Shown here piece after piece: positions 1 through 6,503 of a stretch of 10,117 bases of DNA. The stretch lies in assembly GCA_030637775.1 (NCBI GenBank), contig DAOWFY010000105.1, positions 1 to 10,117 on the forward strand. The letters are read 5' to 3'. Origin of the DNA: a bacterium. GTDB taxonomy: Bacteria > Ratteibacteria > UBA8468. The first letter of the stretch is position 1; each line of letters opens with the position of its first letter. The translations under genes and the position numbers were made by a program. The notes beneath the pieces are model-generated. The model was given only the letters and a program-made list of their open reading frames with translations. It made no database searches and was not told where the DNA came from.

Positions 1-2
1 CT

Positions 3-593
3 AGGTCTGATCGAACTATGCCATGTCTTCCCAAAAGTAGTAGATACTACGATAAAAAACATGACCGTTGGTTGGATAATAAAACAAGAGTGATAAATGT
101 ATTTCAGAGACTATTAGGACAGTTAAAAAGGATGCGTTTTGCGTTAGAAAAATTTCAAATATTAACGAGAGAAGATTTAGATTGTGACCCAATACTTGGT
201 GATGCTCGATGTCTTGGTAAATATATCAAGAAAGCAAATATAGTAGTGACCTCACCACCATATTGGAGTGCTCAAAATTATCAAAAACTTCATTTCCTAT
301 CCTTCAATGTACTAAAACTATCCGAACCGGGAAGATTAGAAATAGGCAGAAAACCATTGTCTTACTTAGATGACATAAAAATGGTTATTAAAGAGCTAAG
401 AAAGATTTTGGAGGGGATTTTTGCTATCGTAATTGGCGAATCCAAAGACAATATCCACGAACAGGTAAAGCAGCTAATATTGGAACAGGGAATGAAAGAA
501 GAAGAAACCATTAAAAGAAATATTATTAACCACACCTTTTTTGCAAAATCGGTTCAACAGGAATTTATCTATATATTTAGGAATAGTCCCTAA
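3..593 (+). CDS. DNA methyltransferase, N4-cytosine/N6-adenine type, C-terminal part (cut by left edge)
   Basis: This is the 3' part of an amino-methyltransferase that would transfer a methyl group from S-adenosylmethionine to a base in a specific DNA site. The frame is open to the left edge, so the true start is outside the window; the first ATG seen (18) is probably internal. Counting from that ATG, T78-S-P-P-Y-W83 is catalytic motif IV. The SPPY form is typical of N4-cytosine enzymes, whereas N6-adenine enzymes usually have DPPY. It is preceded by a GDAR segment (61-64) and followed by a strand ending IVIGES (137-142), as in this fold. No FxGxG (motif I, SAM binding) occurs downstream, so it should lie upstream outside the window. 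The PLD-fold protein starts 14 bp after the stop, as in restriction-modification pairs. The recognition site cannot be read from the sequence, and an orphan methylase is possible. Confidence 0.8.
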   Translation, partial: RSDRTMPCLPKSSRYYDKKHDRWLDNKTRVINVFQRLLGQLKRMRFALEKFQILTREDLDCDPILGDARCLGKYIKKANIVVTSPPYWSAQNYQKLHFLSFNVLKLSEPGRLEIGRKPLSYLDDIKMVIKELRKILEGIFAIVIGESKDNIHEQVKQLILEQGMKEEETIKRNIINHTFFAKSVQQEFIYIFRNSP

Positions 594-607
594 TAAAGGA
601 ATAAGCA

Positions 608-2182
608 ATGGCCACTTTCAGCTTAGAACGAAATAGATCATCAGTTGAAAGGGCAATCAAGAATGCTTCGAAATTTATTGATATTGTCTCTTTCCAATTT
701 ACATCACAAGAGATTATAAATCTGTTGATTGCAAAAGCAAAAGAAGGAGTATCAATCAGGATCATTTCCCTTCCAGAGGATAGTTATGGCGAAGTGACCC
801 AACGGAAGCAAATCGAACAACTATATAACTCGCTAATTCGGGAAGGAATTGAGCTTAATCGTTGTATCTGGGAAGTTGGTGTACCTGAATTGACCGAAAC
901 TTCGCTGAGTGGTGTACAAACAGAAGGTGGTGGTAACAAATGGTATTCTCTACATGGCAAATTTGTTGTAACCGACAGAGAAGCGATTGCTACTTCATTA
1001 AATTTTACCGATGAGGCACAGTTGGAGGTTTATCTTTCTTATGACAATATAAAAACGATAGAAACATTTAGAAAGAAATTTGATTTCTTAAAAACACAAT
1101 TTTGCTTCGAAGATTTAGCATCTAGTTTGTTATACAGCAGATTGCCACAGGAATTACAGCAAGAAATAAAAAAACTTTTTGAGCAGTCAGGAAGAATAAA
1201 TGTAAAAGAGTACCCACCTGAATTTTCTCCTGAAAAACAGATCGGACAAGGATTATATCTCTCTCCACTTGAAGGTAGGGCAAGAACTTTTTTTAATCAG
1301 TTAATAAAAGAAGCAAAAGAGTTTATTTACCTTTCTAGTGAACGATTTTTCGATGATGAGGTAGTTAAAGTTTTGCTGAGTAAAGCCTATTTGACAGATA
1401 TTCCAATCAAAATCATGACGAGACACCCAAGGACTGTTAGGCAAAACCCGTCTAAAGCTGAAAAAATGTCTGCTGATTTGATGGCGGCTGGGGTGGAGAT
1501 TATTGTAATCGATGACATCCATGCAAAATTCTGGTTAACTGATAATTGGCTTTGCGTTACCTCGGCTAATTTAGGTAAAATGAATCTTGGATTTCCAAAG
1601 TTAGGAAATTATTGGCGAGCGAACACCGAGACACTATGGTTTGATAATAGCCATAAAATTATAGATGCTGCAAAAAACACTTTAGATTCACTATTTCAAA
1701 CTTCAAAAAGCGGTATCGTAGCTTTATCAGATGTTGGAACCAAAAGCTCGCGAGCCAAAAACCTATTCGCTCTATTTGGTTATAAGAGTAAGAAGGAAGC
1801 TAAGGTTTTAATGGCAAGAATAGAAACGCAGTTTACGATTGAGAATAGACAGAATGTTATCAGAGTTGCCAAATTGTCGGTAAGACTTGCGGAAATAGAA
1901 TCTGTTAACTTCATTACCGAAGAACATGTAATAATGGCAAATATCCTATTTTATTTGCGTGAAAGGAAACATGATCTTAGTGAAATAAAAGAAAAAATGA
2001 TTGGAATAGTTGAGAAAAATAAAATTATTTCTGCCATTGAGAAGTTACAAAAGCATCGCTATATAGCAAAAGAGCAAGAGTATTACACAATAAATATTGA
2101 ACGACTTTTAGTCCGTGAAAGAGAAGAACCTTACCTTTTTGAAAATTCGAGGGAGAAAAGGAAGAAGGACTTTTCTTTTTAG
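608..2182 (+). CDS. PLD-fold nuclease with two HKD motifs and a C-terminal helical/winged-helix region; candidate restriction enzyme
   Basis: This is a phospholipase-D superfamily protein of 524 residues. Two HxKxxxxD motifs are visible: H116/K118/D123 followed by S130 and N132, and H305/K307/D312 followed by S319 and N321. The two halves can therefore build one active site within a single chain. Residues about 1-165 and 215-365 are the two PLD lobes. Residues about 385-455 are helical, with a stretch that resembles the lid of MCM-type AAA+ proteins (RQNVIRVAKLSVRLAE, then ITEEHV). Residues about 458-500 look like a winged helix and the tail is basic. PLD-fold nucleases in restriction systems (BfiI, NgoFVII) are known, and the methylase directly upstream supports that role. 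Other PLD roles (DISARM-type accessory protein, helicase-linked nuclease) are possible. The start is supported by AAAGGA at 595-600, 7 nt before the ATG. There is no signal peptide, so it should be cytoplasmic. Confidence 0.85.
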   Translation: MATFSLERNRSSVERAIKNASKFIDIVSFQFTSQEIINLLIAKAKEGVSIRIISLPEDSYGEVTQRKQIEQLYNSLIREGIELNRCIWEVGVPELTETSLSGVQTEGGGNKWYSLHGKFVVTDREAIATSLNFTDEAQLEVYLSYDNIKTIETFRKKFDFLKTQFCFEDLASSLLYSRLPQELQQEIKKLFEQSGRINVKEYPPEFSPEKQIGQGLYLSPLEGRARTFFNQLIKEAKEFIYLSSERFFDDEVVKVLLSKAYLTDIPIKIMTRHPRTVRQNPSKAEKMSADLMAAGVEIIVIDDIHAKFWLTDNWLCVTSANLGKMNLGFPKLGNYWRANTETLWFDNSHKIIDAAKNTLDSLFQTSKSGIVALSDVGTKSSRAKNLFALFGYKSKKEAKVLMARIETQFTIENRQNVIRVAKLSVRLAEIESVNFITEEHVIMANILFYLRERKHDLSEIKEKMIGIVEKNKIISAIEKLQKHRYIAKEQEYYTINIERLLVREREEPYLFENSREKRKKDFSF

Positions 2183-2262
2183 TCTTCGGAAACAATTTCT
2201 TTCTTTTCTTCAGAAGAAGTAGGCACAGCCGAAGGAGGAAAATCTTTCAATTTACCAATCCT
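2179..2262 (-). pseudogene. Possible C-terminal remnant of an unknown protein
   Basis: Read on the minus strand, a stop-free stretch gives a hydrophilic, Glu/Lys-rich tail (IGKLKDFPPSAV, then a run of SSEEKKE) that ends at a stop overlapping the end of the PLD gene. An in-frame stop lies just upstream at 2263-2265 and there is no convincing start. It resembles the disordered tail of a bacterial protein, but 27 codons are too few to identify it and chance is a fair alternative. It is listed because it lies in a stretch that holds several such fragments. Confidence 0.15.
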
Positions 2263-2274
2263 CTAAATTTTATT

Positions 2275-2303
2275 TTGTATTTTTCATTAATAATTTTTAT
2301 ATT
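2275..2303 (+). promoter_or_regulatory. Possible sigma-70-type promoter upstream of the small-gene cluster
   Basis: TTGTAT (2275-2280) and TATATT (2298-2303) are separated by 17 bp in the only long gap of the accessory block, upstream of the small ORFs. The surroundings are almost pure A/T, so such matches arise easily by chance. A second TATAAC at 2303-2308 overlaps the proposed -10 box. Confidence 0.25.
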
Positions 2304-2365
2304 ATAACAAACCTAAAAACAGAAAGAAAATATTTTGTACAAACCTTTGATAGGCGAGGAACTAC

Positions 2366-2467
2366 TTGAAAGTTATTTTAATTGACGAAGGCAGAGAAAA
2401 AAATTTGTCCCTATTTCCTCAAAATCTGGGGCTGTTAAGATGGATAACTTGCAAAGGGAGAAAATAA
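2366..2467 (+). CDS. Doubtful 33-codon ORF with a good ribosome binding site
   Basis: A TTG codon at 2366 follows a GCGAGGA stretch by 5 nt, a better ribosome binding site than most genes here have. The peptide begins (M)KVILIDEGREKNL and ends with a basic CKGRK tail. It overlaps the next ORF by 28 nt in another frame, so it could be a leader peptide or translationally coupled to it. The opening residues remind me of the N-terminus of sugar-phosphate nucleotidyltransferases (MKV-I-hydrophobic-acidic, then a run leading to a TRP motif), but the match stops after about 15 residues. A remnant of such a gene is therefore as likely as a functional small protein. Confidence 0.25.
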   Translation: MKVILIDEGREKNLSLFPQNLGLLRWITCKGRK

Positions 2468-2679
2468 AAGTTAGTGATAAAGTCTCAATAAATTCAAGTG
2501 CCGTAGTCTGTGTTGGGAAATACTACGATTGGGTTACTACGGGTGTTGGTGCAGAAGGCAAGGTTTTGGAGATAGCATATAATGAGACCGATAGAGTAGA
2601 AGAGGTTAAGGTGCGTCTGTCTGGTACAAAACGCTCGTATTGGTTTTATTTAGAAGATTTGACGAGGAAAGGAAAATAG
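2440..2679 (+). CDS. Small protein of unknown function, probable SH3-like beta barrel
   Basis: I do not recognise this 79-residue protein. The second half alternates hydrophobic residues and glycines: GAEGKVLEIAY at 38-48, then EEVKVRLSG at 54-62, then KRSYWFYLEDL at 64-74. That pattern (G-x-V-hydrophobic strand, charged strand, aromatic strand ending in DL) is typical of small SH3-like or KOW-like barrels that bind peptides or nucleic acid. There is no signal peptide or TM segment, so it should be cytosolic. The ATG has only a weak GGGG (2428-2431) 8 nt upstream as a ribosome binding site. It lies between the PLD nuclease gene and an unknown membrane protein, and could be an accessory part of the defence region; that is inference. 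Confidence 0.6.
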   Translation: MDNLQREKIKVSDKVSINSSAVVCVGKYYDWVTTGVGAEGKVLEIAYNETDRVEEVKVRLSGTKRSYWFYLEDLTRKGK

Positions 2680-2683
2680 AAAG

Positions 2684-2821
2684 GTGAGAAATTATAATAC
2701 GAAAAGTTTTTGTTACTACAAGGCAGAGTTTAAAGAAGGGATTGAGGCATTTCCTGCAGAAATACCGTGCCACTTATTAAAGAGAAGATTAACTTTAGAA
2801 GGAACAAATTCCTTTAATTAA
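2684..2821 (+). CDS. Doubtful 45-codon ORF (GTG start)
   Basis: A stop-free stretch starts with GTG 4 nt after the preceding gene and ends 6 nt before the next gene, so it would fit exactly into an operon. The peptide (VRNYNTKSFCYYK, then a segment with FKEGIEAFPAEIP) has a protein-like mixture of aromatic, charged and proline residues. Against it, there is no spaced ribosome binding site, the length is small, and I recognise no family. It could be the surviving C-terminus of a broken gene. A 6-bp AT-rich hairpin (AAGGAA/TTCCTT, 2799-2814) overlaps its 3' end. Confidence 0.3.
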   Translation: MRNYNTKSFCYYKAEFKEGIEAFPAEIPCHLLKRRLTLEGTNSFN

Positions 2822-2827
2822 AAACCT

Positions 2828-3529
2828 ATGCAAAATTTAAGAGAAATACTCTGGTATACAATACCTGGAGCTTTAGCAATTGCCCCCTTAATGCTTCTGG
2901 TAATACTTCTAAATAAATTCCCAATACAAAATCTGGGTGCTGGAGCAACTGTGGGACTTTTAATCTTTTTCTCACTTCCCCTCGGTTTTTTACTGAACCA
3001 GATATGGTATCTGTGCTGGAATTACAAAGGTGGCTACGCCAGAAAGGATCGAAAAAACCTGCAATTTATTTTGGAACAACTGGAACTAAAGAAGGAAGAG
3101 AAAAATTTTAAGCTTGCATATCTCATTTGGGACTACTGGATTTATAAAGGAAGCGGGGATAGAGGAATCAAAGAACTTTCTGACAAAGCCCGCGACTATT
3201 GGACGAGCTATCATTCCTGTGGTACCTGTATTATCGCTTTTTTCGTTGGAATTGGGCTAATACTACAAAATTTTCACTCCTTTCCTTACATCCAAAGATT
3301 TGCTTGGTTGCCAGGTTATATAGCTTTAATCTTGATCTTAGAGGCATCAAAACGGCAACTTTGGGATATAGTAAATAAGTGGGAGTTAATGATTGCTGAA
3401 AGTAATATCAGTGATATTCTCATTCTCAATCACGATATTATTGATGCGGCCAGAAAAACAAGAAAAAGACTAGAATCCGAAGAAGAAGAAAAGAAGAAGG
3501 GGAAAACCGAAAAGAAAACCGATAAATGA
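2828..3529 (+). CDS. Membrane protein of unknown function with about four TM segments and a charged C-terminal tail
   Basis: I do not recognise this 233-residue protein. By hydrophobicity it has TM segments at about 12-29, 37-60, 131-146 and 157-172. An 80-residue polar, aromatic-rich loop (many W, Y, K, E) separates TM2 and TM3, and a soluble C-terminal part ends in a very charged E/K tail (216-233). Both termini and the large loop would lie on the same side, probably cytoplasmic. No enzyme motif is visible. The start is the first ATG after the preceding ORF and has no clear ribosome binding site. The stop is only 4 bp before xseA, so xseA may be co-transcribed with it or translationally coupled. 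Defence islands often carry such small membrane proteins as effectors, which is speculation here. Confidence 0.75.
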   Translation: MQNLREILWYTIPGALAIAPLMLLVILLNKFPIQNLGAGATVGLLIFFSLPLGFLLNQIWYLCWNYKGGYARKDRKNLQFILEQLELKKEEKNFKLAYLIWDYWIYKGSGDRGIKELSDKARDYWTSYHSCGTCIIAFFVGIGLILQNFHSFPYIQRFAWLPGYIALILILEASKRQLWDIVNKWELMIAESNISDILILNHDIIDAARKTRKRLESEEEEKKKGKTEKKTDK

Positions 3530-3533
3530 AAAT

Positions 3534-4760
3534 ATGAATTCTCAAAAACCACATATCTATACCGTTACGGAATTGACCAGAGAGGTTAAGAGGCTTTTGG
3601 AAGAGAAGTTTCCCGCCGTCTGGATTGAGGGAGAGGTCACAAATCTCCGGATTCCTTCCTCCGGTCATATCTACTTTGACCTTAAGGATAAAGAGAGTCT
3701 GATCCATATCGCTCTTTTCAAGCCGCTTGCAACGTATCTTCCATTTAAGTTACAGGATGGGCTGCAAATCCTTCTCTACGGCGGCCTCAGCGTCTATGAG
3801 CGGAGAGGGGAATACCAGATTATCGCCGAAAGAGTGGAGCCAAAAGGTCTTGGTGCCCTACAACTTGCCTTTGAACAATTGAAAAAAAGATTGGAGGCCG
3901 AAGGTCTTTTTGCTCAAGAGCATAAAAAGCCGATTCCCTTCCTTATTCAGCATCTTGCTATTGTTACCTCCCCTACCGGAGCGGCCATCCGGGACATCCT
4001 CAAAGTGATTAACCGACGCAATCCGAAGATGGAGATTCTTATTAATCCGGTGCTCGTTCAGGGGAAGGAGGCAGCACCTCAAATTGTTGGAGCCATTGAA
4101 GAATTAAACAGAATTGGGGGATATGAGGCAATTATCCTTACCCGGGGAGGAGGAAGCCTTGAGGACCTCTGGCCATTTAATGAGGAGATTGTCGCCCGGG
4201 CGATCTACTCTTCTGAAATTCCCATTATCTCTGCTGTGGGCCATGAGATTGACTACACCATCGCTGACTTTACCGCTGACCTTCGCGCTCCTACACCTTC
4301 GGCCGCCGCAGAACTTTGCTCTATCCAGAGGGAGGAACTCTTAGAGAGGGTAGAAAACCTCTCCCATCAACTTCTCTATAATATCAAGAATAGAGTCAAT
4401 TCTCTAAAGGAGCGCTTTGTAAGTCTTTCTGCAAGTTACGGTTTGCAGCGACCAAGGGAATTTATCCAGCAATTCACGCAGAGGATTGATGAACTTTCCG
4501 AGAGAATAAAGAATGCTACTTTTCGTCAGGTCTCACGGATCAAGGAAAGGTTAAAGAATTTAAGCAGCCAACTCAACAATCTTTCCCCTTTAGGAATCTT
4601 AGAGCGTGGCTATTCGGTCACCTTTTCCTATCCGGAAAAAAGAATCATTAAGGATACTAAAGGAATGAAAAAGGGGAATTTAGTAAAAACAAAACTCTGG
4701 AAGGGTAGTCTCCTTTCCGAAGTAAAAGAGGTGAATAGAGATGAAAGAAATGAAATTTGA
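3534..4760 (+). CDS. xseA: Exodeoxyribonuclease VII large subunit
   Basis: This is the catalytic subunit of exonuclease VII, which degrades single-stranded DNA from both ends to oligonucleotides and acts in mismatch repair and DNA damage tolerance together with several XseB copies. Residues 1-103 form the N-terminal OB-fold (IEGEVTNLR at 31-39). The catalytic region follows with TSPTGAAIRD (145-154), RGGGSLEDLWPFNEE (204-218) and SAVGHEIDY (233-241) leading into the conserved APTPSAAAE (252-260). Residues from about 262 to 355 are the long helical arm that binds the small subunit, followed by the C-terminal LERGYSVTF segment. At 408 residues it is somewhat shorter than the E. coli enzyme (about 456) but complete. 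The start is 4 bp after the preceding stop without an evident ribosome binding site. The 3' end overlaps xseB by 20 bp. Confidence 0.97.
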   Translation: MNSQKPHIYTVTELTREVKRLLEEKFPAVWIEGEVTNLRIPSSGHIYFDLKDKESLIHIALFKPLATYLPFKLQDGLQILLYGGLSVYERRGEYQIIAERVEPKGLGALQLAFEQLKKRLEAEGLFAQEHKKPIPFLIQHLAIVTSPTGAAIRDILKVINRRNPKMEILINPVLVQGKEAAPQIVGAIEELNRIGGYEAIILTRGGGSLEDLWPFNEEIVARAIYSSEIPIISAVGHEIDYTIADFTADLRAPTPSAAAELCSIQREELLERVENLSHQLLYNIKNRVNSLKERFVSLSASYGLQRPREFIQQFTQRIDELSERIKNATFRQVSRIKERLKNLSSQLNNLSPLGILERGYSVTFSYPEKRIIKDTKGMKKGNLVKTKLWKGSLLSEVKEVNRDERNEI

Positions 4761-4974
4761 AAATGCCCTTGCCAAATTGGAAAAGCTCGTGGAGGAATTG
4801 GAGGGGGAAGAGGTCTCCTTAGAAGAGTCTTTAAAGAAGTTCGAGGAAGGGATTAATCTCGTAAGGTTTTGCACCAAGAAATTGGAGGAGGTGGAAAAGA
4901 AAATTGAGATTTTAGTGAAGGAGAAGGAAGGCAAAACCAAGAAAAAACCATTTAGCCCCGATGAAGATAAATAA
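4741..4974 (+). CDS. xseB: Exodeoxyribonuclease VII small subunit
   Basis: This is the accessory subunit of exonuclease VII, several copies of which bind the helical arm of XseA. The 77 residues match the family's usual length. They show its hallmark N-terminus (KFENALAKLEKLVEELE at 5-21) followed by the conserved SLEESLKKFEEGINLV (26-41), a helical hairpin, and a basic disordered tail. GAGGTG (4728-4733) lies 7 nt upstream of this ATG inside xseA, which supports the chosen start over the internal Met at codon 4. Overlaps of 20 bp with xseA and 14 bp with the next gene indicate translational coupling. The order xseA-xseB-prenyl synthase is common in bacteria. Confidence 0.95.
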   Translation: MKEMKFENALAKLEKLVEELEGEEVSLEESLKKFEEGINLVRFCTKKLEEVEKKIEILVKEKEGKTKKKPFSPDEDK

Positions 4975-5752
4975 CTACTTAAAAGAAAAAAAATTATTAA
5001 TTGATCAGGCTTTAGACTATTACTTGCCTTCCAGTAAGAAGAGACCAAAGAGTCTCCATCAGGCGATGAGATACAGCATTTTTTCTGGGGGCAAGAGATT
5101 GCGTCCTCTTTTGGTTCTCATCGCTACCGAGATTTGCGCAGGAAAGATCAAAAGAGCAATGCCTCTTGCCTGCGGTCTCGAGATGATTCATACCTATAGT
5201 CTCATTCACGATGACCTCCCGGCTATGGATAATAGCGATTTCCGCCGAGGAAAGAAAAGCTGTCACAAAAGATTTGGAGAGGCAACCGCAATCTTAGCTG
5301 GAGATGCTCTACTCACCCTTGCCTTTGAGATTTTAGCCAGGACGAAGAATCATCAAATTATTACAGAAGTTTCCCAAGCAATTGGCAGTGAAGGAATGGT
5401 TGCCGGCCAGATTGCGGACCTCCAGTATCAGGGAAAGAGCCCAAATAGAAAAATAGTAAGGTATATCCGGGAGCATAAGACCGGCAATCTTATCGCAGTT
5501 TCCTTAAAAACCGGCGGAATTTTGGCCAGAGCAAATGAGAAAAGAATAAAGCATCTTACCGAATTTGGAAAATCTTTTGGTATTACCTTTCAGATTTATG
5601 ATGACCTCAAGGATAGGGAACTAAAAGGAGAAGAAAATATTGCTCTTACCCAGATAGAGACTTTAAAGAAGAGGATGGAGAAGGAAGCTTCCCTTTTAGG
5701 AAAGAAAGGGGAGATATTAAAAGAGTTGACAGATTATATCTTTCGGATATAA
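4961..5752 (+). CDS. ispA: Polyprenyl diphosphate synthase (farnesyl/geranylgeranyl type)
   Basis: This enzyme condenses isopentenyl diphosphate with allylic diphosphates to make C15 or C20 prenyl chains, the precursors of undecaprenyl carrier lipid, quinones and other isoprenoids. Visible motifs are GGKRLRP (43-49), the first aspartate-rich motif DDLPAMD (84-90) followed by RRGK, GEATAILAGDALL (106-118) with its conserved Asp, KTGNLI (173-178), and the second aspartate-rich motif DDLKD (214-218). HTYSLIHDD matches the bacterial farnesyl synthase pattern, but product length cannot be fixed from sequence. At 263 residues it is about 35 shorter than the E. coli enzyme: the segment after the second Asp motif, normally with a GKxxxxD and a later GK, is shortened and altered. 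The start overlaps xseB by 14 bp and lacks a ribosome binding site, implying coupling. Its 3' end contains the promoter for the next gene. Confidence 0.92.
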   Translation: MKINNYLKEKKLLIDQALDYYLPSSKKRPKSLHQAMRYSIFSGGKRLRPLLVLIATEICAGKIKRAMPLACGLEMIHTYSLIHDDLPAMDNSDFRRGKKSCHKRFGEATAILAGDALLTLAFEILARTKNHQIITEVSQAIGSEGMVAGQIADLQYQGKSPNRKIVRYIREHKTGNLIAVSLKTGGILARANEKRIKHLTEFGKSFGITFQIYDDLKDRELKGEENIALTQIETLKKRMEKEASLLGKKGEILKELTDYIFRI

Positions 5753-5753
5753 T
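5726..5753 (+). promoter_or_regulatory. Full-consensus sigma-70-type promoter for the ABC transporter genes, predicted near-leaderless
   Basis: TTGACA (5726-5731) and TATAAT (5748-5753) are both exact consensus hexamers separated by 16 bp. They lie in the last codons of the prenyl synthase gene, with its stop codon inside the -10 box. Transcription should start near 5760-5763, while the ABC ATPase ATG is at 5763. The mRNA would therefore have no leader or only two or three bases, which fits the lack of a ribosome binding site before that ATG. Confidence 0.75.
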
Positions 5754-5762
5754 CATACCCAT

Positions 5763-6503
5763 ATGAGTGCGGTAATTAAGATAGAGAATTTAACCAAGAT
5801 TTATAAATTATCTAAAAGGAGGGAGGTTACAGGGCTACTCAATTTCAACTTAGAGGTTGAAGAAGGGGAAATCTTTGGTCTTCTTGGCCCCAATGGTTCG
5901 GGCAAAACCACACTCTTAAAAATAATGTTGGGACTTATTTCTCCTACAAAGGGAAAGGTGGAAATTTTGGGGAAACGGATGGATAACGTGGAGGTGAAAA
6001 AAGATATCGGTTTCTTGCCAGAAAATCCTTACTATTACGAATATCTTACCGGCTCGGAACTTCTTGATTTCTACGGAGATATTTTTGACCTCCCGGAGAA
6101 TGTAAAGAGGAGACGCTCTCAGGAATTACTCTCCACTGTTGGACTGGCAAAAGTAAAGCATATGGTTCTGAGGAATTACTCTAAAGGAATGCTGGAGAGA
6201 ATTGGTTTAGCCTGCGCCCTTCTCAATAACCCTAAACTTCTTATCCTCGATGAGCCGACAACCGGCTTAGACCCTATTGGAGGAAGGGAAACGAGAGACC
6301 TCCTGTTAGGATTAAAGAAGGAAGGGAAAACAATTCTTCTCTCCAGCCACTTTTTATCCGAGGTAGAAAGAATCTGCGATCGAATTGGGATTCTCGATCA
6401 AGGGAGACTTTTGGCAGTGGGGAGATTGAAGGAACTTCTAAAAGAGAGAAAGGTGGAAACATTTGAGGATCTCTTTATTAAAATAGTCAAGAACAATGTA
6501 TAA
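5763..6503 (+). CDS. ABC transporter ATP-binding protein (ABC-2 exporter type)
   Basis: This is the ATPase subunit that powers an ABC-2 type exporter at the inner membrane, together with the permease that follows. The 246 residues contain Walker A GPNGSGKTT (42-50), a Q-loop-region segment FLPENPYYY (84-92) with Glu in place of Gln as often in this subgroup, signature YSKGM (139-143), Walker B LLILDEP (159-165), D-loop GLD (168-170) and the switch His in SSHFLSE (194-200). The closest general type is the CcmA/NatA/Nos-like multidrug-lipid-antibiotic exporter ATPase; the substrate cannot be predicted. The ATG has no ribosome binding site but lies 9 nt after a consensus -10 box. The 3' end overlaps the permease gene by 8 bp, so the pair is translated together. 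Confidence 0.95.
   Translation: MSAVIKIENLTKIYKLSKRREVTGLLNFNLEVEEGEIFGLLGPNGSGKTTLLKIMLGLISPTKGKVEILGKRMDNVEVKKDIGFLPENPYYYEYLTGSELLDFYGDIFDLPENVKRRRSQELLSTVGLAKVKHMVLRNYSKGMLERIGLACALLNNPKLLILDEPTTGLDPIGGRETRDLLLGLKKEGKTILLSSHFLSEVERICDRIGILDQGRLLAVGRLKELLKERKVETFEDLFIKIVKNNV

Noticed and set aside
2155-2180. GAAAAG/CTTTTC hairpin followed by five T at the end of the PLD gene, as a terminator
   Set aside because: The stem has only two G-C pairs and lies within purine-rich coding sequence; too weak to call.
2694-2699. TATAAT-like sequence after the 79-residue gene as a promoter for the membrane protein
   Set aside because: The nearest -35-like hexamer (TTGACG at 2659) is 28 bp away, too far.
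4528-4538. GTCAGGTCTCA inside xseA, identical to 11 nt of the inverted-repeat element
   Set aside because: It encodes conserved-looking helical-arm residues and the match does not extend; most likely chance.
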